From: Protopterus annectens
Lineage: Eukaryota > Chordata > Ceratodontiformes > Protopteridae
Length of the DNA stretch: 64,000 nt
Assembly: GCF_019279795.1 (NCBI RefSeq)
Contig: NC_056745.1
Coordinates: forward strand, 505,364,403-505,428,402
Direction of reading: 5' to 3'
Shown: one piece after another, positions 32,920-44,638 of the stretch
Layout of the letters: each line of letters begins with the position of its first letter
Numbering within the stretch: position 1 is the first letter of the stretch
Translations under genes and position numbers: made by a program
The notes under the pieces: generated by a model
Told to the model about the DNA's origin: nothing
The model's input: the letters and a program-made list of their open reading frames with translations, nothing else
The model's database searches: none

Positions 32920-34299
32920 TTAAGTGATTAGCCAAGCTGCAAGTTTCAATGCTTGGAGCTGAGGGTGCAGAATTTGGATCTCCTGCTGAGACAGTAAGGA
33001 AGATGTCCGAGGCAGGTGCCACGGTGAAATGTGTGACACACTGCGCAGGAGTGGGTAACAGTGCTGGCGAGGCCAGTCTGGAGCAATTAAAATCATTTTT
33101 GGTTTGTCCTGTTTGGCTTTTAGTAGGACTTTGGAGAGCAGAGGCAGAGGGGGAAACGCATAGACTGAAAGGTTTTTCCAGCTGAAGGACAGAGCACCCA
33201 CTTTCCAGGCTTTTTTGTGAGGAATTCTTGTGCAAAATTTGTCCAACTGGTTGTTCTGGGGTGAGGCAAAAAGATCTATGTCTGGGCTCCCCCATTTGTG
33301 TGTCAACATGTTGAAAATCCGTGGTTCCAGTTTCCATTCGTGTGGGTCCATGAGATTTCTGCTTAGTTCATCTGCCAGAACATTCAGCTTTCCTGGAAGG
33401 ACTTGAGCTTGTAGCTGTACTTGGTATCTCAAGGGCATGTTCCACAATGCCATGGCTAGTCTGCAGAGGGGGTAAGAATGGGTACCCCCCTGCTTGTTTA
33501 TGTACCACATGACCGTGGTGTTGTCCGTCTTTATCAGCAATTGCCCTGGATGAAGGTAGTCCTTGAAGGCTGTCAGAGCATTCTGTACAGCTAGTATTTC
33601 TTTTTGACTGATATTAAGGTGCATTTGATTTGGGCTCCATTTGCCCCAAATGCACTTTCCTGCCAGATGAGCCCCCCATGCATAGTCTGAAGCATCTGTA
33701 GTTAGGGTTTGGGCGGCAGGGGGTGGTGTGAATGGCAGTCCCTTGTTTTGGTGGCAGGCCTCTGCCCACCATAGGAACTCTAAGCGCAGGCAAGGTATGA
33801 TAGGAATCTGTTTCCAGGCTGTGACAATGTTGACTCCATAAAACTTTTTAAGTACCACTGAAGTTTCCTCATATGCAGTCTTGCATATGGAATTAGAAGA
33901 ATGCAGGAGGCCATGAACCCAAAGGCTTGCAGTATTTGCCTAGCAGGTAGCAGGGTTTTTGTGGCCACCTGTTTGAAGTAAGTCATCAAATGTATTTGCT
34001 TTTCTGGTGTAAGGAAAGCCATCTGGGCAGCTGTATTCAAGCTTGCGCCCAGGTATGTAATTTTTTGAGAGGGTACCAGTTGTGATTTATTTTCGTTTAT
34101 GGTGTACCCTAGACAAGTTAGAACTCTTTTTACAAACGCCAGATGTTTTAGAAGAATGGCCTGGTTTTCTGCCTGAACTGGACAATCGTCCAGGTATGGA
34201 TATAGTTGAATATTTCTTTGCCTGCAAGATGCAATTACTGGAGCCAGGCACTGTGAATACCCTGGGCACAGTAGACAAGCCAAAGGGCAGTGCAGAGAA
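32920..34299 (-). pseudogene. DIRS D RT (3' part), RNase H and methyltransferase-like domain
   Basis: The 32920-33858 frame is fully open. It covers RNase H (TTDASDYAWGAHL; SQKEILAVQNAL; KTDNTTVMWYINKQGGTHSY; NVLADELSR) and the methyltransferase-like domain (SPDIDLFASPQNNQLDKF; FPPLPLLSKVLLKAK; IAPDWPRQHCYPLL). The RT C-terminal half is in the next frame to 34299, with YPYLDDCPVQAEN (YLDD intact) and LGASLNTAAQMAFLTPEKQ. The RT is cut at FSALPFGL by element E; the N-terminal RT is at 40530-40980. Confidence 0.85.
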
Positions 34300-34500
34300 A
34301 AAGAAGTTATGTACTTACCATAACATTCAATGTTAGTTGTCTTCATCTCGCCTTCTTTCTTGCTGGTTGGGATCGGAGCCGATCCTCGGCTCCGACTTTG
34401 CCATCTTCTATAGCTTGAGAGCTGTTTACTGGCTCAAGGCTACCCCTTATCCCATGATGCCTAGTGCTAGCTACCCAGATCTCGTTTGTAATAGCTAACC
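34300..34500. repeat. Left ITR of DIRS E
   Basis: Inverted match to 40375-40529, including CGGAGCCGATCCTCGGCTCCG and CTGGCTCAAGGCTACCCCTT. Confidence 0.87.
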
Positions 34501-34659
34501 CCAGACACAGCCAGCGAATCAACATGTCCAAACAAACCAGATGAGCATACCTGTTAAACTCTCTAAGTCAGTAGAGGAAACAAACCGGAGAACACTCAGC
34601 CAGTGAAACCTAAACTCCTTTCGATCCAATAGGACAGGGGGACGGAGGGTGGGATGCAA

Positions 34660-34770
34660 GAAAGAAGGCGAGATGAAGACCACTAACATGGAACGTTATG
34701 GTAGGTACATAACTTCTTTATGTTAAGTTGTCTATCTCGCCTTCATTCTTGCTGGTTGGGACAGCATACC
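34660..34770. repeat. Internal complementary region of DIRS E
   Basis: Reverse complement of the left end up to ACATAACTTCTTT, joined to ATGTTAAGTTGTCTATC, the right end of the element. Confidence 0.85.
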
Positions 34771-34793
34771 TAGCACCTACAATCCTGGGCAGC

Positions 34794-36216
34794 TCATTGG
34801 AATAGACTCTTCAGAACAGTGGAACCAAAGTCAGCTCTGCTCCCGGAGACCATATCTAGCTTGTAATAAGAAATAAAGGTATGAGGATTTGCCCATGTAG
34901 CGGCTGCACAGATAAAATCCATGAGCAACCTAGACTGAAATGCTATAGAGGTGGCCAAGGCCCTAGTGGAATGACCTTTTGGTTTGATAGGCAACTCTTT
35001 GTTTCTCAATTGATAAATGAAAGTAATAATGTGAGATAACCACCTGGATAAGGTCACTTTGGAGACTGGACGACCTTGTTTACCCCAGAGCATAGGAAAG
35101 GAATAGTTGGTCCGATTTCCTTATGTCCTTCGTCCTATGCAGGTAAAAACGCAGTTGTCTGTGAACATCTAATTGATGTAATTTGTATTCTGCCTTGTTG
35201 GTGTGGTTGGGAAAAAACACGGGAAGGTCTATGGACTGGTTTATATTTTCTGAGCAGACTTTCGGAAGGAAAGAGGAATTAGTCCTCAGAGCTACCCTGT
35301 CCTTATGAAAAACTAAGTAAGGAGGACGGACACATAGTGCCTGAAGTTCAGAGACGCGTCTGGCTGAAGTAATAGCTATCAGAAAGAGAGTTTTCCAAGA
35401 TATAAACTTAACGGAACAGGACGCTGCAGGTTTAAAAGGGGGCGAAATTAAGGAGGTAAGTACCAAATATAGGTCCCAAGGAGGAGGGGGATCTCTCACT
35501 GGGGGTCTAAGGAGAGTAGTCCCTCTTAGGAAAGCTTTACACAGCTTATGAGACATGATGTTTGCATTAGAGAAACCAACACAAAAGTTTGAAATGGCCG
35601 CTAATTGAACCCCGATTGTAGCAGAAGCAGACCCAGAATGACAAAGTTCTGCTAGGAACTCCAGGATTTCGTGGACTGGGGCTGAAAAGGGATCTATGTT
35701 CCTAGCCTCTGCCCAACAAGAAAAATGTTTCCACTTGCTAGCATAAGTCCTTCTAGTGGCGGACTTGTGCGAGGAGACAATAATTTCACGTACGGCCGGG
35801 GAAATGTTGGGAAGCCTGGCTATGGTTGGAAAGGGAGCAACCAAGCTGTGAGCTGGAGTGTTTGGAGGGATTGATGCAGCCCGCCTGACTGATGAATCAG
35901 CAAGTCTGGAATCGGATCCAGAGTCCAGGGCTGATCGAGAAGGTAATGGTGCAGGAATGGAAATAACATCTGTAGAGGCCAGTAGGGGGCAATGAGGATC
36001 ATTTTGCAACCCAACTATATTGCTTTCTGTATGAGCTTCGGTATCAGGGGAAACGGAGGGAAGGCATAAAAAAGTCCCTGACGCCAAATGTGGACTAGAG
36101 CGTCTCTGGGTGTGTGACCTGGAAGTGGGAGAAGTAGTTGCTACATTTGCTGTTGAAGGGGGTGGCAAAAAGGTCGCAGCAAGGCTGTCCCCATTTGCGA
36201 AAGATAAGATTTGCAA
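34794..36216 (-). pseudogene. DIRS E tyrosine recombinase, one frameshift
   Basis: The best family 2 recombinase in the window. The frame 35080-36216 holds SPAVREIIVSSHKSATRRTY (N-terminal domain), then ITSARRVSELQAL with the first catalytic Arg, then DVHRQLRFYLHRTK. It ends at YALG by a frameshift near 35090. The rest continues in 34794-35093 with SKVTLSRWLSH, GHSTRALATS (His, Arg) and TFISYYKLDM (Tyr). All core residues are present over the two frames. The first part of the long frame overlaps the methyltransferase-like coding region. Confidence 0.82.
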
Positions 36217-37600
36217 CTTCCTGATACAGAGACCACTCGTGAGGCATTAGAATAGCTCTGCTGAGCCTGTCCGCTAGGACGTTGGACCTTCCAGGGATGT
36301 GCGTCTCAATCAGAAATCGTTGGGGAGGAGATCGCCCACTGCCAGAGTCTGAGCGCTTCTCGACATAGGGGGTAGGACCTGGTTCCGCCCTGTTTGTTGA
36401 TGTACCAAACCACTGACATGTTTTCCGTTTAAATTGCAATGGTCCCATAAGGGAGAGATTCCTGAATGGCTTGCAACGCTAGAAGCACGGCTCTCATTTC
36501 AAGGACGTTTATATGCAGATGGTACTCGTGAGGCTGCCAAGTGCCTTGGACTGTCCTGCCCTGATTAATGCCCCCCCCCTTATCAGGGAGGCATCTGTGG
36601 TCACTGTGGCAACCGGAAGGGGCTGAATGAATGGTCTGCCCTGAGAGACTAGTGAGGAGACCATCCACCAGGAAAGGTGCTTTTTGCATGTGTCTGTAAT
36701 CATGATCATGTTGAGACATGAGCAGCTGTTGAAAGGACCACTGTGTGAACAGAAGCCACTGAAGAATTCTCATGTGAAAGCGGGCCAGAGGGACTAGAAG
36801 CATTGCCTCTGCCATGGAACCCAGAGTTTGAAGAACCATCCTGACTTGGACCCTTTTGCACTGCATTAGAATTTGTACTTGCTGTCGAATTGTGGTCACT
36901 CTGTCTGGCGGTAGCCTTGCGGACATACTCCTTGTGTCTAGGTCTGCTCCTATATACGTAATAGATTGACAGGGCAACAAGGCAGACTTTTCGAAGTTTA
37001 TTGTAATGCCTAGCTGGGAACAAAAAGTGAGTGTGTAGTCCCGGGCTTGTAGAAGGTGATGCCTGGTAGTAGCAGTAAGGAGCCAGTAGTCTAGATATGG
37101 AAACACCTGGAATCCTTGATGTCTCAGGTGAGCCGTGACCACTGCCATACATTTGCTGAACACCCTGGGGGCTGTGGTGAGACCAAAGGGCAGAGCTCTG
37201 AACTGGTAATGACTGGCTCCCAACCGGAAGCGAAGGAATCTCTTGGAGCGCCTGTCCATTTTGATGTGGTAGCATGCATCCTGAAGATCTATGGAGCACA
37301 TCCAATTGTCCTGACACAGAAAGGGTAGAATGGACTGTAGTGTGACCATCTGAACATTTGTTCTTTGAACAGTCTTGTTTAGTCTGCTGAGATCCAGAAT
37401 CAGTCTCCAGTCCCCTGTCTTTTTAGGTACCAAAAAGAACCTTGAGTAAGTTCTGGATCCGTGTTGGTCTGCCGGGACTTCCTGGATGACTCTTTCTAGC
37501 AGTCTTGAAACTTCTATGACTGCTTGGTCCCTCAAATTGGGTGGAACATCTGGGAAGGGATTTGCTTGACGGTAAGGGGGGTTGAGAGAAGGGAATTTTG
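35820..37600 (-). pseudogene. DIRS E RT / RNase H / methyltransferase-like; RT box YLDY
   Basis: The frame 36429-37535 is open for 368 codons. It reads FFLVPKKTGDWRLILDLSRL, MVTLQSILPFLCQDNW, SIDLQDACYHIK and RALPFGLTTAPRVF. FPYLDYWLLTATTR follows: the YLDD box reads YLDY, so one catalytic Asp is lost. RNase H follows with TTDASLI near 36590 and INVLEMRAVLLAL; a TAA near 36430 and frameshifts break the rest (NVLADRLSRAILMP, CDLFATPFNSKCSNYF at 36095-36448). RT activity is not expected from this copy. Confidence 0.83.
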
Positions 37601-39941
37601 TAACCTCTGGATATGACTGCCTGTACCCATTTGTCTTGCGTTACATTTTGCCAGGCTTTTGGGTACAGTGAAAGTCTTCCGCCGACTGCCTCCAGAGGCA
37701 GGCAGCCAGGCAACCCTTCAGGGATGCTGGAAGGGCTTCTCAGAGAAGGATTCTCTGCTTCCTTGGTTCTGCGGACCCCCTCTGCCACGAGGGTGGCGTC
37801 TGTTGTTGTTGTTTCCTCCTCTGCCCCTGAAGGAAAAATCGCTGTGTGTGTCAGGCGAGGCTCCCTGGGATTTTCAAAACCACATTTTACCACTCTTCTG
37901 ACCCTTGGGGTATGATTTGGAAGGAGTGGAAAAATGGACTCCCATGGCAGAGAGATTCTTGCCTTCTTGTTCACACCTAATGAGAGTGTCTTCCACCTGT
38001 GGCCCAAAGAGAAAGGAACCATCAAAGGGGGTGTTGGTGTGGTGAATGATGCTCTAAAGGGTTCTGCAAAATTACACAGCCACATCCACGCATGTCTCCT
38101 AAGGGCCACACCTGTACCTGCGGCTCTACTCGCACCATCGGCTGCATAGGAAATGAGACTCGTGGAGGAGTTGACTACAAAATTAACTGTCGCCAGCTGA
38201 GAAGCCACTTTAGCTTGAGCTCCTTCAGCTGATGGATCCTGAAGGGCATCTCCGAGCTCTTTAAGGAGATCCCTCTGAAGCCAGGTAAAATGGCATAAGT
38301 AATTCAGTGACCTCATAGAAAAGGTCGCTGAAACAAACATTCACTTCCCATATCTATCCATAGTCCTGGACTCCTTGTTAGGAGGATGGACAGACGCAGA
38401 AGTTTCAGCTAACTCCTTCTTAGTGGCTGCTGCTACCACCATGGCATCCACAGGAACACCTTTAGTAAGGAACTGCTTATCAACGGGTGCAGTGATAAAC
38501 TTGCCGGGTCTCCCCAGGGTTGGTTCCACTGCATCTAGAGCTGACCAAGCCTTTTGAGCCACCACTGACATGAGTGGATCGAAAGGCAGAAAAACCCAGG
38601 AGGTGGAAGGTCAGGAACCGAAGGCATCCAGGAATACAGACTCATCCCCGATGGCGTCTAGGGGAGTCCAGTTCCCCCTCTGCTTAAGCATTTCTAGGAT
38701 GTCCGAGAAGGAAACATCTTCAGAGGGGGATCTCGGGGACCCTTCCGATTCATTTAAGTCTGTATCAGAAGTGACAGACTCAGGGGAGTCAATGTGCTTC
38801 GTCTTGCACTTCTTCTTCCGAGGGGGTTCCTCTGAATGATCAGGGGAGGCTTCCGAAGAAGAAGCACCCAATGGCGTGCCCTGGAGCGCCGGTTCCCCAC
38901 GCTTGGGGTCTGGAGAAGGAGCAGAGGTTAACGCAGGCACTACAGGGGACGAAGCCGATGGGGTCGAATGTGGAGCTAAGTGGCCAGAACACTCCTCATG
39001 ACATTGAAGGTGTCCCCTGCCACGATGCCGAGAAGGCTCAGGTTCCGAGGAAATCGGAATCCTTCTCCGCACCGAGGGACACGGCTTCGAGGCCGATGTA
39101 GGAGCCGAGCTCATCTGCGCTGAAGCTCCGAGAACGAGAACGGGGTCGGACAAGGGTCTGATGCCACTCGCCCCCTTGGAGCAGACGAGGGAGCCTCGGC
39201 GCCCAGATCCCTCGACGGAAGGCACCATCGAGGAAATCGGAATTGATGACGGAACCGAAGGAGGGATAGTTATCGGAGCAGACAGTTCCACGACTTGAAC
39301 CCAAACGAACTCTGGCTCCGAGCTCAATGGAGTCGGAGGAGGAATATCGATAGCAGTGGATGGAACAGATACCTGTTGAGGAGAGCTGGGCAACATCTTG
39401 GCAAGTGTCTGCGACTTCAGTAACCTACTGACCACTCTCTCCACGTCGTGACCCGAGAGCCTAGAGGACCGAGAGGAGTGGGAGGATCTGTGACTGTGCT
39501 CACATTGCAGCAGGGGAGACGGAGGAGCCAAATGTATGGATTCTAATGAAGGGGACCTCAGCCTCTTGTAGCTCCGCAACGGCTCCAAGGACACTGATGG
39601 AGCCGATGGGGAGATAGACTCCTCGGTTCCGGACGGAACTGAAGTAGTTGGTAGAGTTTGAACCAATGATGGCTCCAAGCTTGGAGCCAACGATTTGGTC
39701 GGTTTTGGAGATTTCACAGGCTGAGCCATGGCCGGTGAATCCTGGGGCTTGAGAAGACCCCTCAGAATAAGTTTATTCTTGCACTCCTGCAGAACTCTTG
39801 GACTGAATGCATGGCATATGGAACAAGAGTCCTGCAGGTGCACTGCGTCTAGACTCAAGAAGTGTGACCATCTGTCAGAGATATTTTGTAACAGCATGAG
39901 TCACACTTCTTGAATCCAGACACTTTGGATTCTTTAGACAT
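37600..39941 (-). pseudogene. DIRS E gag, frameshifted
   Basis: Starts at 39941 as MSKESKVSGFKKC with the zinc-binding region KISLTDGHTS. A stop and a shift near 39870 follow, and the rest is HLQDSCSICHAFSPRV in the frame 38611-39897. That frame also has Ser/Pro-rich parts and an acidic SDTDLNESEGSPRSPSE. 38341-38571 holds AAATKKELAETSASVHPPNK and MDRYGK. 37423-38340 holds MRSLNYLCHFTWLQRDLLKE and RHAWMWLCNFAEPFRASF. The central block agrees with C and B. Confidence 0.78.
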
Positions 39942-40065
39942 ACCCAAGAAATAACCCGTAAAATACTATACTGATTTTTAGCCAAAAGGCCGAACAGTTA
40001 TAACAAAATACCACAACACTAATAACAGAGGCAAAAAATACACAGAAAACTACAGCTAAGGATTG

Positions 40066-40066
<1 letters not shown>

Positions 40067-40097
<31 letters not shown>

Positions 40098-40195
40098 AGG
40101 AAGCCTCTAACTTAAATGGCTACCTAACAAAAAGAAAGAAAGATTAAATTAACTGTACCTACAAGAAGGGATAGGGGTGGGGGGGGGGGGAGAAC
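40067..40195. repeat. Poly-T and poly-G runs in DIRS E
   Basis: A run of about 26 T bases (40067-40092) and a G-rich run (about 40177-40191) lie in the non-coding stretch between gag and the right ITR. Confidence 0.9.
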
Positions 40196-40374
40196 TCTCT
40201 AATTTAAACAAGTTCTAAGGGAAGGACTACCAAGAGACTAAACTAACACCAAGTTACAGATTACAACTTAAAACAAGAAAAAAATCCCCGTAGAAAGATT
40301 AATTTGACTAGAAAAGTTAAATAAGAAAGCTAATACGAGCCTGAGCGAGTAAGAACCACACCTCGCAGCTGAAG

Positions 40375-40529
40375 CGGCAAACGAGATCTGATTAGCTAGG
40401 CATCATGGGATAAGGGGTATCCTCGAGCCAGTAAACAGCTCTCGAGCTATAGAAGATGGCCGAGTCGGAGCCGAGGATCAGCTCCGATCCCAACCAGCAA
40501 GAACGAAGGCGAGATAGACAACTTAACAT
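40375..40529. repeat. Right ITR of DIRS E
   Basis: Inverted copy of 34300-34500, ending AACTTAACAT at 40529 and followed by flanking C. Confidence 0.87.
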
Positions 40530-40980
40530 CTGATAATACATGCAGTCTGCTTTGAAGCGGAGGTATCTTCTGCAAGATTCCCTGATTGGGATATGCAGGT
40601 AAGCCTCATTTAAATCTAGAGTTGCCAACCAAGCATCCTTGCTAGCATAAGAAGTAACTGGTGAAGAGTCAGCATCTTGAATTTTGGAATGTCCAGAAAG
40701 GTGTTAGTAGACAGGTCCAGAATTGGACGCCATGATTTGTCTTTTCTGGGTACCAGGAAAATTCTGGAATAGAAACTTTGTCCCTTTTCCTCTTCTAGCA
40801 CTAGTTGAATAGCCCCCATGTTTAGGAGGGAAAGTACTTGTTTCTGAGCCTCTGCCCACTGATTTGGAGGCAGGTCTGGCCACCCATTTGGGGTTGGCAG
40901 CGTGTGGAAATGAAATCTGTATCCCTGGGACACTATATTTAACACCCATTTGTTCTGGGTTATAAGTTGCTAGTTTCTGT
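40530..40980 (-). pseudogene. DIRS D reverse transcriptase, N-terminal part
   Basis: Continues from 34299 across element E. The frame 40616-40945 reads YRFHFHTLPTPNGWPDLPPN, then SLLNMGAIQLVLEEEKGQSF, FLVPRKDKSWRPILDLS and MLTLHQLLLMLARMLG. After a frameshift it reads ATLDLNEAYLHIPI and LRFKADCMYYQ next to the insertion. The downstream half begins FSALPFGL. One base too many or too few near 40620 breaks the frame. Confidence 0.8.
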
Positions 40981-41024
40981 AATGAAGAGCCAGTTTTCCC
41001 CCCAAAGGGGTGGCTAAGAGGTAA

Positions 41025-42801
41025 GTGCTTGGTAATTTTAAAGGGAAGTCATTGAGACTGTTTACCATAGGGTGGTGCCTTGTTGTTTCCAGATTTGAAA
41101 GGGGAAGCACCCCATTGTTTAGTTCTAAAAGTCCCAATGGACTGAAACCTAGTGCTTTTGGAATGTCTGGGTTTGGCTGGAGTGGCTCTGGAAGGAGCTG
41201 GAAAGGACCAGTTCTTAATAAGCCAGTGCCTACTAAATCTAGGAGGTTGTACTTGTAAGAAATCTTTCACAGTTTGCATATATTTAGCTTTATCTTCCAT
41301 CTTTTTTAGAACTTCTTCCGACTTATTGCCAAACAAGCGGCCCTGCTGTAAAGGAGCATCCAAAAGTTTTGCTTTAACATGATCACGCAGAGATTGCTCC
41401 TTAAGCTAAGCATGCCTTCTAGGCACAGACCCAGTAACAGCATCCCTGCAAGAGGCCTCTAAAGAATCAAAACCACATTGCAAAGTATGTTTGCCAACTT
41501 GTTCAGCCGAATGCAATAAATCCTGTAAATCTTTATTCTCCACACAGTCAGAAATCAACATAATTTTCTGTTTAAGCAGTCCCATGATATGCTGTTGATA
41601 TTTTAGCATATGGAATTGACAGTTTAAAGCCCTGATTGCTAAAGTTGCAGAAGTGTAAACCTTTTTACTCCATCTTTCCAGCGCCCTGGAGTCTCTATCA
41701 GAAGGGGTAGGATTTTTAGCAGTAGAAGCCTTTAATGCCCTTGGGACTCAGGAACCCTATAGTACCTGCCTGGTTTGCTAGGGGCTGGCGGCAAGGAATC
41801 AGGGGCCATACTGGATTCCGAAAACATATCAACAATGTCTAGTACAGGAGAGGTATAGCCAAAAGCCTATGCTGAGGAAGAAGGAAATCCCTAAGCCTCT
41901 GTTTGGATTCAGAGAAATCCTGACCTTCCCAGTGGAAATGCTCCCTTAAGGTATGTAAAGTTTCCCCAAAAGAGAAATCCTCAGGTGGAGAAGCAGAGGG
42001 AATGGAATCCTCTGCATCAGAGTCCTCATAAGTAGGTATGGACAAATCCAGATCATTAGAAGAGTCAGAAGAGAGTCCTGTTCAGAAGATTCATAGTAGA
42101 GTTCAATCCTAGGCTTCTTGGAGGGATGAAGGGGGTTGACTACCCCTGATTAGAGTAATTAAATCTTCAGCCATTTTGATCATTTGTTTTTTAGGCATAG
42201 GGGCCTGAACATGTGGCCTGGGTGTCGGTTTTTTAGACATAGATCGAGATTTAGGCCTTAACACTGAAGTTGGAGTCAGTTTAAGATGCAAGTCTGTAGG
42301 CCTGAATACACCCTCAGAAGCTGGTGCCTGCTCAGCGGCTCTGGACCCATCCAAGGTAGAGATATCCGTGAGTTCCATATATGAAGCATCTCGTGGCATA
42401 CCTGACTCTGAATGGGTCTCCGTAGAGGCCTGCGAATCAGAAGTAGCGGGTATCAGGGGCTGCGAAAGCGCCTCACTGAGTACTGGCGAACTGGCTTAGG
42501 AGAAGCGTCATTGACAGTTTTGGACCTCAACGGCCTGTCTCTGTCTTTTTCTTTGTGTTTTTTTCGGTATTCCGGTAGTCGGATGACTAACCAACGTCAT
42601 TTCTGGATAATTAAACCAAGAGCTGAAATATTTAGAAGCAAAAATGTACTGACGACGGATAGTGCACTGATTAAATAAAGCACAAAACCGACAACAAGGT
42701 ATGTCGTGGTCAGGGCCTAGGCAAGGAATACAGTACAAATGAAAATCCTTATGAGGTATTTGCTTCCCACAAGTAATGCAATTATTAACTTTTACTGACA
42801 T
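41025..42801 (-). pseudogene. DIRS D gag, broken
   Basis: Starts at 42801: MSVKVNNCITCGKQIPHKDF, then HLYCIPCLGPDHDIPCCRFC, the family Cys/His set. Frameshifts lead to 42109-42399 (Pro-rich, KKQMIKMAEDLITLIRGSQ), 41839-42045 (YEDSDAEDSIPSASPPEDFS) and 41406-41609 (LQCGFDSLEASCRDAVTGS). 41049-41363 carries KVLKKMEDKAKYMQ-like and FLQVQPPRFSRHW, the end shared with A and F. Several stops lie between these parts. Confidence 0.75.
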
Positions 42802-42914
42802 CGGTAAGGAGCAAGAAAAAGTTTCCCCAACGGGGTACTTAGCTTTTAGTTGAAGACTTAGGTTCTGAAACTCGAAAACAAAAATTTCAGGAGTCTGCCA
42901 ACCAGCACTTGCTA

Positions 42915-43121
42915 ACTGTTTCTGCTTCGGGCACCGCGCGGCAAGAAAGACTGATGTAATGACGTCGGCTGCATGTTTTATACCCCTGACGACCTGACGT
43001 CATGGAAGAAGGGACAGCAACCGACGCAGGACCCAAGACTTTGTTATCAGGCCGACTAAGGGCAACCTGCCAGCAGATTACCCAAATGTAATGACTGCAA
43101 CAGTGAAACATGAAGAACATC
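42915..43121 (-). repeat. Right ITR of DIRS D with promoter-like module
   Basis: Inverted copy of 31281-31505. On the minus strand toward gag it has GTATAAAACATGCAGCCGAC (TATA near 42976-42983), a CATTACA stretch and TCAGT. The CGCCAT part reads CGTCAT here. It ends GAAGAACAT at 43121. Confidence 0.85.
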
Positions 43122-44215
43122 TGTGGAGTTGTCTAAACAGTTTTAGAGGGACTGGATGAAAGAGAGAGTGAAAGGTCTGTAGAACCAACAGCAGGGCTCT
43201 CATCTCTTTTATGTTTGTGTGCTCCTTCTTTTGAGAAGGGGACCAACATCCCAGAACCTTCCAGGAAGCAAAGGCTGCCCCCTAACCTATGTCTGAGGCA
43301 TCTTTGAACAATTCCTGAACAGGAAGAGGAGGATGCAGTGGAAGGCCTGAGTTCAGGGAAATCTGTTGAATCCACCAGCGAAGTTCCCTCTTTAAACAAG
43401 GAAGAAGAGGGGCAACAAAGTCCACTGGGGTGCACATGTTGGCTCCAAACTGACTTGACGTACCACTTATATTTCCTCATCTGAAGTTTGGCTAGAGGTA
43501 ACATGGGAAGAGTGGATGCCATGAAGCCTAGAAGGCAGAGAAACTTCCAGGCTGTAAGAAACTGCAGAGGGAGAAGGTCTTGGAAGAATTTGGTTAGAAA
43601 CTGAATTTTTTGAGGCGGCAAGGAGGCCAACATTTGATATGTCTGGATTCTGAACCCCATGAAAATGTGGTCTTGTAAAGGGGTGAGGGAAGATTTTTGA
43701 AGTTTATAAGTGAAACCCAGTCTTTGAAGAAGGCAAATAGTGAAAAGGAGATTCTGTTGCAAGGTCTCTGGAAGGAATTCCTGGAGCAGATCATCATCCA
43801 GATACGAGCAAAGCAGAGAAATGAAAATGTGATGAAGCAACACAAGAGTGCAAATATTTCCTGAAAAGGGAGTGAATTGGAATGAGAGGGCAAGCATCCT
43901 TTATGTCCAGGGAGTCCATAAGAACCTGTGGAAGGATGAGGGGAAACAAGGAAGACAGAGAAAGCATCCTGAAGGTTGGGACCTTTAAGAAGGTGATGAG
44001 TTGTGAAAGCTTCAGAATAGGTCTCCAAGGGTCATCTTTCCTGGGAACAAGAAGCATTTTGGAGTAGAAACCTCCTCTTGTTTGGGTAAGTGGAACTTCT
44101 TGAATAGTTCCGTGGGATTTCAATACCTAGAGCACATCTGAAAAAAATGTAGTTGCTCTCAAGGTGGTTGAGGAATACCCATGAAAGGTAGAGTTTCCCA
44201 CACCATTGTAGATCA
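43122..44215 (-). pseudogene. DIRS G, reverse transcriptase and start of RNase H
   Basis: Right part of a divergent DIRS replicase. 43794-44123 reads TQTRGGFYSKMLLVPRKDDP, WRPILKLSQL and MDSLDIKDACPLIPI (RT fingers). 43133-43897 reads CSYLDDDLLQEF (YLDD box), LQRLGFTYKLQKSSLTPLQ and LLGFMASTLPMLPLAKLQMR. Near the D insertion it reads LDNSTV, the RNase H DNxTV motif, which continues as LWW at 31280. Similarity to families 1 and 2 is clearly lower than between those families. Confidence 0.7.
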
Positions 44216-44218
44216 ATG

Positions 44219-44470
44219 TGTATATGTGTGTTTAAGAAGCTATACAAGAGATTGCACAGGTGTATAAATACTGAGCACATGCGAGCCTGACTGTCATTTT
44301 GCAGTAAGCTGTTGAGATGTAAGCATGTATGTATGCAAGGTCTGTTTGCCAGTTCATTTGTATTTTATGATGCTGCTAGCCATCCTGATGTGTTTCTATG
44401 TATTAAAGCATCTAAACGAAATACCCTGCCTGCTTGTCATCTATGTTAGAGAAGGACAAGCAACACAATG
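44219..44470 (+). repeat. Probable 5' LTR of the gypsy-like element
   Basis: Starts TGTATATGTG and ends near GACAAGCAACA, followed by CAATGTCAGAAGCAGCATG, which is like the leader after many vertebrate gypsy LTRs (TGTCAGAAG). A TATAAA at about 44262 and ATTAAAG near 44402 could be the promoter and the polyA signal. Without a second LTR the ends are tentative. Confidence 0.5.
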
Positions 44471-44638
44471 TCAGAAGCAGCATGTCTAAAAGGACATGAG
44501 GCCAGGAGGAGATACAAATTCTTCAGCTCGAGATAGAGAGGCACTTAGTTGAAACTGGAGGAATATACAGGAGTGAATCATCCCTACTGCACGTATACAT
44601 TGCAAAGCAGGTCAGAAATTAATTTCAGATGTTAAACC

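Larger units (their letters stand above)
34300..40529 (-). mobile_element. DIRS element E (family 2), inserted in the RT gene of D
   Basis: DIRS element of 6.23 kb. ITRs lie at 34300-34500 and 40375-40529, sharing CATGATG and the hairpin GGAGCCGATCCTCGGCTCC, and the ICR is at 34660-34770. Removing it rejoins D as GAGAA^CTGAT and restores YYQFSALPFGL in frame. It is the youngest of this nest by position. Its YR has one main frameshift; its RT has lost a catalytic Asp. Confidence 0.9.
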
